The notes under the pieces are model-generated. The model was not told the DNA's origin. It ran no database searches and saw nothing but the letters and a program-made list of their open reading frames with translations. This document shows, piece by piece, positions 33,154 to 45,848 of a stretch of 64,000 nucleotides of DNA. The stretch lies in assembly GCF_000003195.3 (NCBI RefSeq), contig NC_012879.2, positions 40,802,338-40,866,337 on the forward strand, written 5' to 3'. How positions within the stretch are numbered: position 1 is the first letter of the stretch; the number at the start of each line of letters is the position of its first letter. The position numbers were made by a program, and so were the translations under genes. The DNA is from Sorghum bicolor. Taxonomy: Eukaryota > Streptophyta > Magnoliopsida > Poales > Poaceae.

Positions 33154-35577
33154 CAGTTTCCTCGAGATATCGCTGAAGATTATGAGCTTGTGGATGAGGA
33201 ATCGGCAACACACCTACCCCTCAATTTTGGCAAGGCCATAATAGTGCTCCCTAAAACATAAGCCAATGAAGACCAAATCGGCAGGTTCTTCCAAACCTTC
33301 TACAAAGGTCTCTCTCATGAACATCAGGCCTGGATGCCTTACATTGATACTGAGTCCAGATTCCCTCTCCTCTTCATCCTTGTCGATGAGGCTCTCAACA
33401 AGGATAACAACCTCATGATGGCTATTATTACTCCCCGGGCGATTCTAGTGAACACATTCAGCAGTGGGAAGAATACTAGCATCACTTATGAGTTCTATAA
33501 CCCATTAGCGGTAGCACAACAATTAGCCTCTGGACAACTGCCGATCAAGCTCTACTATGCCGATGTAATCAGGCCAAGAGAAGTAATCACCAGTGGACTA
33601 GACTAGGACAAGGTGGTTCAACTCCCCCTCCCCGATGTCGACACTTTGAATGTCGACCTATCCACCTAGGTGTCAACCTCTTTTATTACAGAATCATACA
33701 AGTCATGGTGGCAAGAATAGAGTGGACAACTATTTGCAGCATCGGCTCATACATATCGGCATATGATCGACCCTGAGCACATCGTTCCCGATGATGCAGT
33801 AAGTTACTTTTAATACTAGTTTTTTCTTCACCCTTAATTCCATCGGCAACTAACTTCTCTGTCGACAGGTCGATGATCCAGCACCAACCATAAGCAAAAG
33901 TGGGAGAATTTTTGACCTCCGACCCGTGTCTCCGATTTCACCGATCGGTCATGATACTCCCACTTTAGCTGCTTTGAGTCATCAGGGGACTCGCTTCAAG
34001 AAAATCACCACCAAACATTCAAAAGTCACTACATCAGCTACTGCTGCAACCTTGGTGAAAGCATTCGAGGTAACAACCCCACTTGCTTTAATTTATGCGG
34101 ATTTTAAATCGTACTGATACTATTCCTTTAGGGCATCACAATTGCAACTATGTCACCATTGGCGATCCCTCCCGCAATGGATACTACCATTCTTGATGAG
34201 CCTTCAGAGGTTTTTTCTTAACTTCATACTTACTTTGCCAAACATTATGTCTTATATTCGCTTTGCAGCAACAAACTGATGGATCGGCAAGAGCTTCGGA
34301 TGTCCCACCATCAAGTGCCAATGCCCCCCAGCCAGCAGCCACCAAAGCTCAAACCAAACGAAAGGCTTCAACAGGCACCAAGGTTCAGCCAAAGTGGCAA
34401 AAAGTTGTACCGCCTTCACCACCTCAGTCGGCGCCTCTGAGCCAACCTGAACTAGCCGATGCACCCGAGCAGATGATTGACTCGTCCGGACAAGGCACGT
34501 CATCAGCCGTTGCACCTGAGCAAACCATCACTGTGACTACACAAGGTACACTATCGGTTGTTGTATTTAAAGAATTTACTGCCGATAAATCTGTAAATAA
34601 ATTGCCTTTAATCCCAATACTATTCAACTCTATAGCTGAGGACATTCCATAGGCAGGCCCAGCCGATCAAGGCATACTTCAGGCTGCTCCTCCTAGCCAG
34701 AGGCAAGAAATTGCCTTGAAACAAGTAAGTCAACTGATTTAGTCGATCTACACTATTTATACTCGCTCTCAATTGACCCTTTTTCTTCTTTTAGGAGCAA
34801 GACTCTCCCGACAGTCTGTTCTCCTTCACCATCAACATCTCTAATGATAAAGGGGAAGAAGCAAGCTCTACACTGGCATTAGGGACAGTATCAGCAGAGG
34901 TCAGGTCTAAGCTAGAGACCCTATTGAATTTATTGCAACAAGGCACTACCCAGTTGGTAGACAACTCAGACCCTACGAAAATGATCTTCAAAATAGTACG
35001 TGGTCAAATCCCAGCCAACATCGAAGAAGCTCTTTCAGGTAGTACACTTAGAAAGTCACCAGCTTCAGTATCAAAAGGCCGCTCAACGTATTGCCGATAG
35101 GGCTGCCCAAGCCCAACTTAAAGAAGAGATACTGCAGCTGAAGCATACTGCCGATGAGAAACACAAGGGCATAGCAGCTTGCAAACCTTAGGCGCCAAAT
35201 TAAAGCAAAAGATTTCAGATTTGTCGGCAAGGAAAGAAGCTCTTCTAGCCGAGTTCAAGGAGGTTGATGAAGCATTGGCCCACGCCAAACAAGAACAAAG
35301 TTAGCTGCCCAATGCCATCAAGGTTCTCCAGTAAGAGAGAGATGCTTAGGCCCGCAAAGCTTTGGCGATGAAGAAGAAACTCAAACTAGTAGAGGGCTCA
35401 GCCGATGAAGATACCAAGGAGATAGAGGAGGCCAACCAGATTCACCTATGTGCGATATCGGCTATCAATCTCTGTTAAATTTGTAAACTTCTTCATCGGT
35501 AGCGTGTTGCATCGGTGCTTTTCAGAAACATTGATACTTTTGTCTAGGCGATAGGATTGTTATCATCATTTATACTC

Positions 35578-38500
35578 TTACACATCAATCCAAATACTAG
35601 GGTAATATTTCTTGAAATATTTTCCATTCAATGCTTTGGGAAATACGACACCTTCGAGGGTTTCTAGAATATATGCGTTGCCAATAGTATATCGACTTAT
35701 CCGATAAGGACCTTTCTAATTAGGAGACCACTTGCCGAACTTTGAACTTTTAGTTCCAATCGGTAAAATTAATTTCCAAACCAACTCCCCATCAGCAAAC
35801 TCCTTTACTTTCACCCTTTTGTCATACCACCTGGCTACCCTCTTTTTATTTTCTTCAATGCTAACCAAAGCTTTTAACCGATGACCTGCTAAATCTTCTA
35901 ACTCATCTTTCATCAGAGTATTATAGTCATCGGCTGCTAGTTGATCTTGAGAAAATATCCATCTAGAGCTAGTTTTAATTTCCCATGGTACTACTACATC
36001 ATGTCTGTATACTAACTGGTAAGGTGACACTTTGGTTGCACCATGACATGCCATCCGATATGACCACAGAGCTTCATTTAGTACCGTACGCCACCGCCTT
36101 GGATTTTCTTCAATCTTACGCTTGATGAGTTTGATAATTCCTTTGTTAGAAGCTTCAGCCTGACCATTAGCTTGAACAAAATAAGGAGAAGAATTTAAAA
36201 CTTTAATCCCCACACTGATACCAAACTCATCAAATTCTCCCGATGTAAACATAGAACCCTGATCGGTATTGATAGTTTGAGGAATACCAAATCGGTAAAC
36301 AATATCCTCTTTCACAAAGTCAATCATATTGGATGATGTCACATTTTTCAAAGGAATTGCTTCAACCCACTTGGTGACATAATCAATAGCAACAAGTATA
36401 AATTTATGCCCTTTGCTCGATGGTGGATAAATTTGACCGGTGAGATCGATAGCCCATCCCCGGAAGGCCAAGGTTTAATGATAGGATTCATGGCCGATGC
36501 AGGCGCTCTTTGAACATTGCCAAACTTTGGAAACCCCTAGCATCCTTTAAAATATCAAAATCAATTTTCAAGAATAGTCGGCCAACAATATCTGTTTCTC
36601 CCAATCATCCACTTCATCTTAAAGGTTGATTAATGTGCCCCACACACTCCCTCATGGATTTCACTCATCAAGCTTTTTGATTCATCATTGCTAAGATATT
36701 TGAGTAAAACTCCATCCAAAGATCGATAATATAATTCATCATCAAGGAGCACATACTTAGTAGCTTGAAATCTTACACGTCTTTCAACTTTTTTGGATGG
36801 GTCCATTGAGTAATCGGCAATCTCAGTTCTCCAATCATCGACATCAACTATCGATGTCAGCACCTCTTGGATAGGCTGATATCCTGAGGCGTGCTGAGCT
36901 AGCCAATTAGCTTCCTCATTATGCAATCGAGGAATATGCTCAAGATGGAAATCTTTAAAATCTTTCAATAATTGCAAACATCTTTCATAATATGAGATTA
37001 AAACTTCACTTCGGCATTCATAAATCCCAATTAATTGATTTATAACCAACATGGAATCACCGAAGATTTCAACGGCATCGGCACGTATTTCTCTAAGTAA
37101 TTCCAATCCCTTCATCAAAGCCTTATACTCAGTCTGATTGTTTGTCGATCTAGCAACAATCAGTAATGAAAACTCATACTTCCTCCCTCGAGGCAAAATC
37201 AACACAATGTCGATACCTACTCCTTCATCACAAGTACACCCATCAAAGAAAAGCGTCCAAGGAGCAATTTCTAAAGAATCCATGTATTGCAATGTTGATA
37301 ACTTGCCCCTTAGCTGCCTAGGCTGATTCATAGTATAGATCCAACTCTGACAATGCTAAGATCCACTTGCCGATTCTACCACTCAAAATCGGCATCGACA
37401 ACATATATTTGACCACATCATCTTTGCATATGACAGTGCATTCGGCTGATAGCAAATAATGCCTTAATTTAATACAAGAAAAGTATAAACACAAGCACAA
37501 TTTCTCAATGGCCGAACACCTTGTCTCAGCATCCACCAATCTTCTACTTAGACAATAAATAACACGCTCTTTCCCTTCAAATTCTTGAATAAGAGCTAAA
37601 CTGATAAGAGTATCATCGGTCGACAAATACAATCTGAAAGGCTTTCCATGTTGAGGTGGAACCAACACTGGAGGATTTATCAAATACATCTTAATCTCAT
37701 CTAGGGCCAACTGTTGGTCAGTTCTCCATACAAACTCTTGGTCAGCCTTTAATTTAAGTAGTGGAGTGAAAGCATTGATCTTGCTTGATAGATTAGATAT
37801 GAATCTTATGATGAAATTGATCTTGCCGATCAAATATTGTAGTTCAGTTTTATCGGCAGGGGCAACTACTTTGTTAATTGCATCAATAGATCTTCTACTA
37901 ATTTCAATTCCTCTCTGATGTACCATAAAACCCAATAATTGACCTATTGATACACCGAACGCACATTTATTAGGATTCATCTTTAAACCATGCTTCCTTG
38001 TGCACTCAAGTATCTTTCATTGATTGGCTAGATGCTTTACAAAATCCCCAGACCTAACTACCACATCATCAATGTAGATCTCCACTATCGTGCTGATGAA
38101 TTCATGAAAAATAGAATTCATGGTTCTCTGATAAAGCACCGGCATTTTTCAGACCAAAGGTCATAACTATCCATTCAAACAACCCAACATGACCTATACA
38201 TCTAAAGGCAGTCTTGGGAATATCTTCTTCAGCCATGAATATTTGATTATAACCTGCATTGCCATCCATAAAGCTTATAATCCGATGTCCGGCCGTGGCA
38301 TCAACTAACAAATCAGCAACAGGCATTGGATAACTATCCATTGGCGTAGCCCTGTTGAGGTTCTTGAAATCAATGCAAACACGAAGTTTTCCATTTTTCT
38401 TATAAATAGGAACAACATTGGTGAAACACTCTGCATACCGTCATTGCCGAATAAACATGGCTTCAATCAATTTAGTTATTCTGGCCATAATATTAGGAAG

Positions 38501-39919
38501 TATATTAGGGTTGCATCGGCGCGCTGGCTGCTGATGTGGCTGAAATCCAGACTTAATAGGTAACCAATGTTCAACTATCGATCGGTCTAAACCAGGCATC
38601 TTGGTATAATCCCAAGCAAAGCAATCTTTATATTCCTTTAACAGATTAGTTAATTGTTGTTTACACTTAGAATCTAACTTAGCACTAAAAAAACTAGGAC
38701 TTGGCCTATCACCACTACCAATATCTTTTTCTATTAAATCATCAGCCGATGTAAACCCCTGTCCTAACTTTCCATCATTGGCAAACCTATCGATTAAAAT
38801 TCTTCTTCAGAACTGACTGCTTGGATCGATGTAATTTCATAATCAGCAACTCTGAGGAACTCCTTCTCCCAAGCTTCTCCTGACATGCACCTAGTCCATT
38901 CATAAGTATATGATTCTGCTGATGCGATGATGTAAGAAGAATCACCAGGGACAACCTCAATCTTATCTCCAACCCACTATACGAGGCATTGATGCATTGT
39001 AGAAGGAACACAATAGTTGGCATGAATCCAATCCCTTCCTAAAAGCAGATTGTATGCACCCTTAGCATTAATGACAAAGAAAGTTGTTGGCAAAGTCTTG
39101 CTGCTGGTAGTCAATTCAACACATACTGCCCCCTTGGCTGGCGACATATTGTCCTCAAAATCCTTCAGCGTCATATCAGTTTTGGTCAAATCTTGATCTC
39201 CTTTGCCAAGTTTCTAATACATCACATATGGCATAATATTAATTGGAGCTCCCCCATCAATGAGTATCTTAGACACTAGCTGTCCATCAACCCTGCCTTT
39301 AACAAACAAAGCCTTGAGATGTTGTCTCTCATCATCGGTAGGTTTCTCAAAAACAGCCATCATTGGATCTAGTGCTAACTGAGCTATCTGATGAGAGAGA
39401 ATAGTTTCTTCATCACTAGAAGGTGTGAGGAACTCCATCGGCAACATAAATACCAGATTAACATCTGCCGATGGGCCTTTACCCTTGTATTCTGACTGCT
39501 ACCGATTTCCAGACCTTTTATTAGAAGAACTTTCCTCCCTGCACAAATCTTCTTGGCGCTCACGTTTCATCCTCCTCCTCTGTGTCTTGGTCAAGCCTTC
39601 AAGACACCATCGAGGAAGCTTGGTTATCCAAACTGGCTGATAACGGGTTTCAGTCGACTCTACACGACGTATATTAGGATCCCTGTAGAATATTTCCTCA
39701 TTAGGAACCCTTGCATTTGCCATTTCCAAAAGCTTTTCTTGATTCCTTAGAAAATAGCCGACATGCCTACCAAGCTATTCATGCACACTGAGCCTACCCC
39801 CAACCGATCATGTACTGATGTTCTGCCTCTAATCGGCTCGTTAATGGACAAACCTTGATTATCAGACTAAAACCTCCCATCTGACCGATTGGTCCGGTAA
39901 TAACCATTACACTCAGGAC
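35578..39919 (-). pseudogene. pol: Gag C-terminus and pol of Tat element G
   Basis: Minus-strand order: remnant of gag with a CPEC knuckle start (near 39905) cut by element F; a Lys/Arg-rich LTKTQRRRMKRERQ; protease with the DGGAPINIMPY type motif common in Tat elements (about 39270); RT with intact YIDDVVV (about 38060-38077); Ty3 RNase H remnant; the additional archaeal-type RNase H (FFDGCTCDEGVG ... TEYKAL ... FGDSMLV, 37240-36990); integrase with WAIDLTG, NTDQGSMF and ANGQAEASN for D, D, E (36471-35716). Stops and small frameshifts separate these into seven blocks. The integrase block (251 codons) is still open. The terminal stop is TAA 35578-35580. The 99-base gap to the antisense gene's stop shows nothing else. 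Confidence 0.85.
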
Positions 39920-40978
39920 AGTCAGTGTTTTCGTCCCGGGGGGTCACACCAACGAGTAAAACTTGTGTGCGTGTTCCCCTTTCCAGATGGTGATGCAAGA
40001 AAGACACAAAGATTTATCCTGGTTTGGGCAAAAGGAGGCCCTACGTCCAGCGGAGGGGGAGATGTTTCTATTATCTTGCACCTAAGTGCTTGTACAGGGG
40101 TGAATACAAGTCAGTATCGTGGATGGATGGGGATGAAGAATGGTTGCTCTTCTACGTATGTCTTGTGTCTATCCTTTCCTGGGCTTCCCCTTTTATAGTC
40201 CCAAGGGGAGACCTAGGTTACATGCGTAGGTGACAGAGTAGGGGTCGATAGGGGCGTGGTGCACTGACCTTCTCGAGGCTTCCGTACCAGCGTGGCCTCG
40301 AGCCGTCTGGTTACCCAGTACTTGGATGATGATTACGCGTGCCATTGAATCCCGCTTCTGCGCGCCGTCCTGGGTTGGCTTACCGTGGGCACGCCTGTAC
40401 GTCATGGCTGTGGTCGTGTCAGGGTGGTTGAGGTGCTGTCTTTCATCACCTGACTCTTCTTAGGGAAGGAACATATTCGCTCGAGGGTCCGATGCCGTGC
40501 AAAGCCTTGCTGATAGGAGTGCTGACTTTGGGCGTCTCGAGGGGGGTCATGACAAGACGTCCTGTTCGTCTCGCTGCGCCCTGCCATGCTCCGGTTCATC
40601 CGATGGACAAGGCTGCTAAAAGGGGCGATTGGACGGATGCTTGCTCCCTATCACGCTTCCCTTGACTGTCGGGTTAGGTGAGAACACGACAGGCGCATTA
40701 AATGCCCTGGTTCCCGTATCCGCGTCAGGCGGCGGGCGGCGTCCTTGCGCTCGAGGCTTGTCGATTCGTACGAGCCAGTTTCCGTATTCGACGGTCGCTG
40801 TTCGGTCGAGCCCCAGTTGATTCGCACGACGCTCTTTCCGTGTTTGAGGCTATGGACGTCGTCTTGTCTTGACAATCGTACATGCGATCGGGGGGCGTCG
40901 AGTGGGGTGCCTCGATTTACGTATGGGTGCTCTCGTTATGTGCATCGGTTAGGGTACCCCTTACTGATACCCTCAACA
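39920..40978 (-). repeat. 3' LTR of element F
   Basis: 1,059 bp, against 1,060 and 1,062 bp for C's LTRs. The minus-strand start is decayed (TGTTGAGGG...ATCAGTAAGGGGTACCC) at 40978, and the end is ...CACTGACT at 39920. The minus-strand TATA is CTATAAAAGGGG near 40197. Visible differences from C are mostly transitions. Confidence 0.88.
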
Positions 40979-41777
40979 GTAGCCCCCGAGTCTCTATTCG
41001 AGCGCTTGCGCTCGAGTAGAGGCTCTTCTTGTTGGTCGAGTTTCTGTGGGGTCGCGCGAGCGACCACCGCGGGGGTAGCCCCCGAGCCCTTGGAGGAGTC
41101 TTTGACTCCTTCGAGGGTTATGTTGCCTAATCTGACAGAAGCGCTCTTGGTGTTCGTCACGGAAGAGGGACTAGAGGCTTCGATCGGTCGATTCCGCGTC
41201 TTGGTTGTGACGTACTCCTGGTGGAGCGAGCGCCACCTACCCCAGATTGAGCTCCTATCGGGTAATCCAAGTGAGAACCTGTGCCCCATTCGAGGCGGTC
41301 AGCTGTAGCCCAGAGGCATTCTCATAAAGCGGGGTCGATTTGATCGGGGATACTGGTCTCGTTCGATAGAGTCCAGTGGCTCGCTGCCTCCCTACGTGGG
41401 GAATCCTCTCGACCCTCTCGCCCTCGCCTTGGATACCCCCAATGAGTCCTCGAGGCAGACCTCGTTTTTCGACCACTCACTGGGGATCCCTGACTCCGGC
41501 ACTCGAGATCGACTGTCGAACCCGTTCGGTGGGCCAGCCTGCGATCTCTTGAAATTTTTATCATGGCAGACGCATACATCTTACAAGGGAAGGAAGGGTC
41601 GTGGCGGTTCGCCTTTTTGCCCGTTCGGCGCGCCTTTTCAGGCAGGAGCCGTTGTGGCACTGTATCGTCGTGGAATTCGTAGCGCCCTGTCAGTGAGAGA
41701 AACAAGGACTGTTAGGCGGCGCATTTACTAGGGAAGTTACCATATCCGCCGGATCTATCCGTTGGAGGCTAGCCGTC
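40979..41777 (-). other. PPT of element F and spacer to the antisense promoter
   Basis: On the minus strand GACTCGGGGGCTAC directly precedes the LTR, as in element C at about 60433-60446. The remaining 780 bp are non-coding, rich in TCGAG words and collinear (inverted) with 59665-60432 of element C. ORFs on both strands are composition effects. Confidence 0.75.
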
Positions 41778-41785
41778 TATAAATA
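41778..41785 (+). promoter_or_regulatory. TATA box of the antisense gene in element F
   Basis: TATAAATA in GTCTATAAATATCC, 137 bp before the ATG at 41915. It matches the promoter at 59657-59664 (minus) of element C. Confidence 0.8.
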
Positions 41786-41914
41786 TCCTTGGGTCTTCTA
41801 GCCGTTGCCTCTTCTGCCTTCTGTCTTCGTTCTCGCCTCTGTCTCCTTACCATCTCCACGCGCGCGCGCACTCTCAAGCACGCAGTAGCCGAGTCGCCTT
41901 TCTTCCTCCTCAAG

Positions 41915-42140
41915 ATGCCGGTGAGACTCATCGCCGCCGATGACTGGCGCCCGTCGTTGATGACGGAGCGCCGGTTGTTGGAGCTTGAGAAGGAGGGGCT
42001 CCTGCGTCCTCGTGTTTCCTCATCGCGGCCGGAGGGGATCGCACCGGTGGTGGACCACCGAGAGCCGAGACCACCCAAGGGATATGTGGTATCCTTTGCC
42101 AAATTCCACCGCCACGGTCTGGGTTCCCCTCCGAGCCGCT
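41915..42140 (+). pseudogene. Start of the antisense gene of element F, truncated by D
   Basis: Seventy-five codons from MPVRLIAADDWRPSLMTERR to a point inside SFAKFHRHGLGSPPSR are collinear with the first exon of C's antisense gene (PF04195-like family), at roughly 80% identity by eye. The frame is open up to the D insertion at 42141. The downstream exons, if present, are outside the window. Confidence 0.8.
42136..42140. other. Expected target-site copy at the left end of element D
   Basis: CCGCT directly precedes the LTR start TGTTGGCAG. The partner copy lies beyond the window. Confidence 0.5.
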
Positions 42141-44153
42141 TGTTGGCAGTTCTTAATGACATATTTACCCCGCCAACATAGTCCATGCAAAGGAAGAAAA
42201 GCATGTATTTTACTCACATATACTTATTAAATGCTTACCAAGTTCCACATGTAGTGCAAGTTGTGTTTTGCAGATCATATACAGGCATATAGGTGGAAAG
42301 CAAATAAAAAGGCACAATCTGACACGTCAAAAAATGCGCAAATAAACAAGTATCCAAAAGCCCAATATAGAAGTGCATCAATTTGTAGGTGGATCTGGAC
42401 TCAGGGGCCCGAGAGGAAGGCAACGGGCTTCGGGCCGGGGCCAGCGGGGCCCACCAGGGGGCGGCCGCCCCCTAGGGTCGGCCGACCCTGACCCAGCCCA
42501 TCTCGGCACCGCCTTTCGCAGAGGCGGTGCTGAGCCTATCCTCCCGCAGTCCCCGCGTGCAAATTGTAGTTTACACCTTGGGGAACCGACCTTCCCCACC
42601 TATTTAAGGAGGGGGAGAGGGAGGCTCCATGCATCTCATCACATTCACAATCAACACTCCACCTTCAAGGCACTTGGGCACTACCTCTCTTAGTTTTTCC
42701 TTTTAGCTTTTAGAGAGAGAGTTGGGTGAGCTATCAAGGAGGGCTTGGCTCCTTGGAGAGAAACTTGGGTATGAATAAAGAATATCTTTACTCCAAGTCC
42801 ATGCCTTATCATGTCCGATATAGTTCTTCATTTGAACTAGAGTATAGTTCTTATGCTATGGTATATGATATAGATCATAGGCCATGTTTTATGATGCTAG
42901 CATATGAACTAGAATATAGTTCTAGTGGAAATGATATGACATACATTTTAGTATATAGTTCTTATAGTATAATGCTACCCTAGGGCTAGTAGTGTATTAT
43001 ATGAACTAGTGCTGAGTGTATGTTGTATTATTCTCACTTAGGACTTTAGTCTAATTGCTTCATGTTAATTAATTGCCTAGAAATAGCTTTGTGTGAAGAT
43101 GGGGGTTTATCATGCTCTTTTGAGTAGGCTCGGGCTTCTTACCTGTCGATCTGTATGGTCGGGGACCCGAGGGAGTCCGAGTAGGTTCTTTGCATGTAAG
43201 CATGGTGCTTGGGTGTAAAGGTCGGGTAAATGCATTGTCCTAGTCCATGGTTGAGGGGATGGCGGCAGGTGGTGACAGCCCTGTCTATCCTTGGCATTCC
43301 CCCACGTTCGGCTAGGGTGTAGGAGTCTAAATAGTTGTGGAGGTTGCTGCCAGACCAGTACTCGCGTAACCTCCCAAACCATTTAAACACAGGACTAGAT
43401 GTAAGTAGTATAATTACATGATTAACTTGTTCTATGACATGATCTGTATCTAGGACCACACCTGCTCCAATAGGTTGTTTGTTTATTCTTTGATTCAATT
43501 CATTCTTTTAGTCTCTTTTTATTCCTTAGCCCATATAAATGTTTATCACCTGCTATGACCTTTGATTCCATTATTGCTATCATAATTACTTTGATCTATG
43601 CTTATCTTAGAATCCTTAACATATTAAGCCTTCCTTAGAGCGAACCTATAAATACGACACTCGGTAAATCCCTGGGTTGAAATGCTACACGATAATTCCC
43701 ATCTGCTTGCGGTACTTAAACTCCAAACCTAAGGAACTATCACCCCAGTATATACTTAACACTGTTGCTAGACATGCGCCGAGCTAGTGACTTGTTAAGG
43801 AATACCAACATGGCAATCCTAGTGCCACTACCATGATTAAGAACTGGAACCCTACCCTAACGGTGATAAGGCGCCGTTATCAGGAAGGTAGATCTAGCTT
43901 CCTATTCAAGGTGGTGATGCTACGGATCTACCAATATAACACTGCCAATGTCATTATCATGAGTAGAGCAGAACCCTATTCTAGGTAGCGACGCTAAGAA
44001 ACGCTAACAAGCATTTCTGGCACCGTTGCTTAGGATAGATTTATACTCTAATATTGGTTATTGCATTAGTAAGTGTTATCACGACATTTGTGACATCGTT
44101 GCTGACGACGGATTAAACCCTGTTCTTAGTGATGACGTTAAGAAATGCCAACA
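42141..44153 (+). repeat. 5' LTR of element D
   Basis: It starts TGTTGGCAGTTCTTAATG. U3 holds a GC-rich block (42443-42483) and a 9-bp hairpin GCACCGCCT/AGGCGGTGC (42506-42530), then a weak TATA (TATTTAAG, 42601). Its end is uncertain: candidate ends are GCTAACA (44014), followed by a primer-site-like TCTGGCACCGTTGC, and GCCAACA (44153), the perfect inverse of the start. I give the longer version by analogy with A, where the target-site duplication proves that a primer-site-like motif lies inside the LTR. Confidence 0.75.
43752..44153 (+). repeat. Repeated primer-site-like and LTR-end-like modules at the 3' end of D's LTR
   Basis: LTR-end-like words: TTAAGGAATACCAACA (about 43795-43810), CTAAGAAACGCTAACA (about 43994-44009) and TTAAGAAATGCCAACA (44138-44153). 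Primer-site-like words precede them: CACTGTTGCTAG (about 43760), GGCGCCGTTATCAGG (about 43870), TGGCACCGTTGCTTAGG (about 44018) and TGACATCGTTGCTG (about 44091). Confidence 0.65.
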
Positions 44154-44243
44154 AGTAATCTGATGTGCGTAATGAGTCAATTGTTATGCAGGCTAACTCT
44201 GCCTGTTTTCTCCCTGTTGTGGATGAAACAGGAGGAATAGTGT

Positions 44244-45609
44244 ATGCCTAGTTTCTCTTTGCCGGAAAACTACATCTCCGATCCTGAGGCACTCCTAAGG
44301 ACTAGACGGTCTCGAACCATTTCGTCTTCTGCTACTCCACCGACAAGTGAACCAGCCGGTACCGCACCAACCCCGAACAAACTCATGGCCGCCGAGAAGA
44401 CACTCCGCGAGTTCTCCGTGCCCGCTGTCACCAACGTGGCCACTGGCCCCGCTGTTGACACGGCCAGCAAGAACTTCGAGCTATGCACCGGCCTGATCAC
44501 CACGGTGCAGGTGAGCCCATTCTATGGCTTGCCAAGCGAGGATGTGAATGCACACCTTCAACACTTCCTGGATCTATGTGACACGATTGTCATCAAGGAC
44601 ATCACTCCTGATGTCATTCGGCTCCGCCTCTTTCCTTTCTCCCTCGTGGCGAAGGCGAAGAGGTGGTTCTATCAAGATAAGGAAGCTGTCACCATGTGGG
44701 CAAAATGCTCCACGGCATTCCTCGCCAAGTTCTTCCCCATAAGCAAAACCAATGCTTTGAGGGGAAGGATTGCCAGTTTTCAACAAAATGCCAGCGAAAC
44801 AATCCCTGAAGCATGGGAGCGGCTACAAGAGTACATCCTAAGTTGCCCCCATCACGGCATGGAGAACTGGATGGTGCTCCAGAACTTCTACAATGGGTTC
44901 ACGCCCATGTCGAAGGGACACCTAGACGCCGCCGCTGGAGGCGCGTTCCTATCACTTACCACCGTCGGGGCCATGGCCCTGATTGAGAAGATGGTAGAAC
45001 ACCAGAGCTGGGGGGAGGACAGGACTCAACCCCCAGCTGCCAAAACACAAAAAGGCATGCATACCGTGAAGGAGACGGATATGCTTGCCGCAAAAATAGA
45101 TTTATTGATGAAGCAACTCACCGAGAAGAACCAAGAGAACCCCTCGAACTCGGTGAAGGCCATAGACTCGCACATGACGTGCGAGGTCTGTGGAGAAGTT
45201 GGTCATTCGGGGAATGATTGCCCCGAAACCCATGAAGACGCTGCCTACATCAACAATGGGTTTCGCCAACAAGGAGGCGCCAACCAAGGTAATGGTTGGA
45301 ATAATCAGTCACGCTCTTCATTCCAAGGTAATTCGAGTTTTAATTCGAATCAACCTTCATTAAAAGACCTAGTTCTTGGACAAGCTAAAATAAATGAAAA
45401 ACTTAACTAAAAAGTTACTGTCCAATGATAAGGTTTTAGAAAACATAAATACAAAAATAGAAAACCTTGCCTCTTCCGTACAAAACCAACTGAGCTTTAA
45501 TAAAATGGTAGAAACACAACTAGCTCAGATCGCCGCTGCAATTCCTACTGAGAATGCGGGTAGACTCCTGGGGCAACCCGAGAACTCTCCCACTAACCAT
45601 GCAGGGTGA
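44244..45609 (+). pseudogene. gag: Gag of element D, frameshifted near its end
   Basis: An Athila-type gag. ATG at 44244 follows the LTR by 90 bp. 388 codons: variable Ser/Pro-rich N-terminus (1-90), retrotransposon gag core (about 95-260: FYGLPSEDVNAHLQHFLDLC, LRLFPFSLVAKAKRWF, FYNGFTPMSKGHLDAAAGG) and one CCHC knuckle (CEVCGEVGHSGNDC, about residue 310). The Gln/Asn-rich tail stops at 45410. The tail continues in another frame (45394-45609, VLENINTKIENLASSVQNQ; coiled-coil like), so a small frameshift near 45400 broke it. No protease follows. Confidence 0.88.
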
Positions 45610-45848
45610 AATTCAAACGACGGAAGAGAGTCCTTCTCAAAAATGACTATAAACAATTTTTTTTGAGCCTCCGCCGAAGGTAATCGGTAGTTATCTTAAA
45701 AAATATATATATATATATATAATTTTGAAAAATATTCAAAAATTCATTTTTAGCTAGGAAATAAAATAAAATAATAGAAAAATATTTTTTCTAAATTTTT
45801 CGAAAAATAAAAATTTTACAAAGAAATGTTGGAAATTCATTTTTCAGC
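45610..45848 (+). other. AT-rich spacer after gag of element D
   Basis: Non-coding, with a short TA run (45704-45722) and A-rich sequence. Where autonomous Athila elements have protease and pol, D has only this spacer. Confidence 0.7.

Larger units (their letters stand above)
24635..35478 (+). pseudogene. Spliced antisense gene of Tat element G, plant-mobile-domain-like, interrupted by E
   Basis: Exons follow consensus GT-AG junctions: 24635-24760, 24872 onward, then after E to 33798, 33869-34069, 34132-34209, 34269-34724 and 34795 onward, ending near TAA 35476-35478. Exon 2 keeps one frame across the E insertion. Residues such as FRSWSKTTKGWKDWYLRV, a Trp/Tyr-rich core and GGPWWFVNMWLNAHMHK resemble the plant mobile domain (PMD, PF10536) found in MAIL/MAIN proteins and many transposons. 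The C-terminal part is Gln/Lys-rich with coiled-coil character. Several in-frame stops (for example near 25155, 25361 and 25667) make it a pseudogene. Its role in the element is unknown. The PMD assignment rests on memory of the family and needs a profile search. Confidence 0.6.
39920..42140 (-). mobile_element. Element F: 3' end of a Tat element, inserted in G gag and cut by D
   Basis: From left to right on the plus strand: LTR (39920-40978), polypurine tract read on the minus strand, 0.8 kb of spacer, then the promoter and first exon of an antisense gene on the plus strand. It is the same family as element C, in opposite orientation. The rest of F should lie beyond the window, right of D. 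Left flank AGGAC (39915-39919). Confidence 0.85.

Noticed and set aside
42726..42983. ORF with repeated YSS motifs in D's 5' LTR
   Set aside because: It comes from short ATAGTTCTT repeats in the R/U5 region and has no family features.
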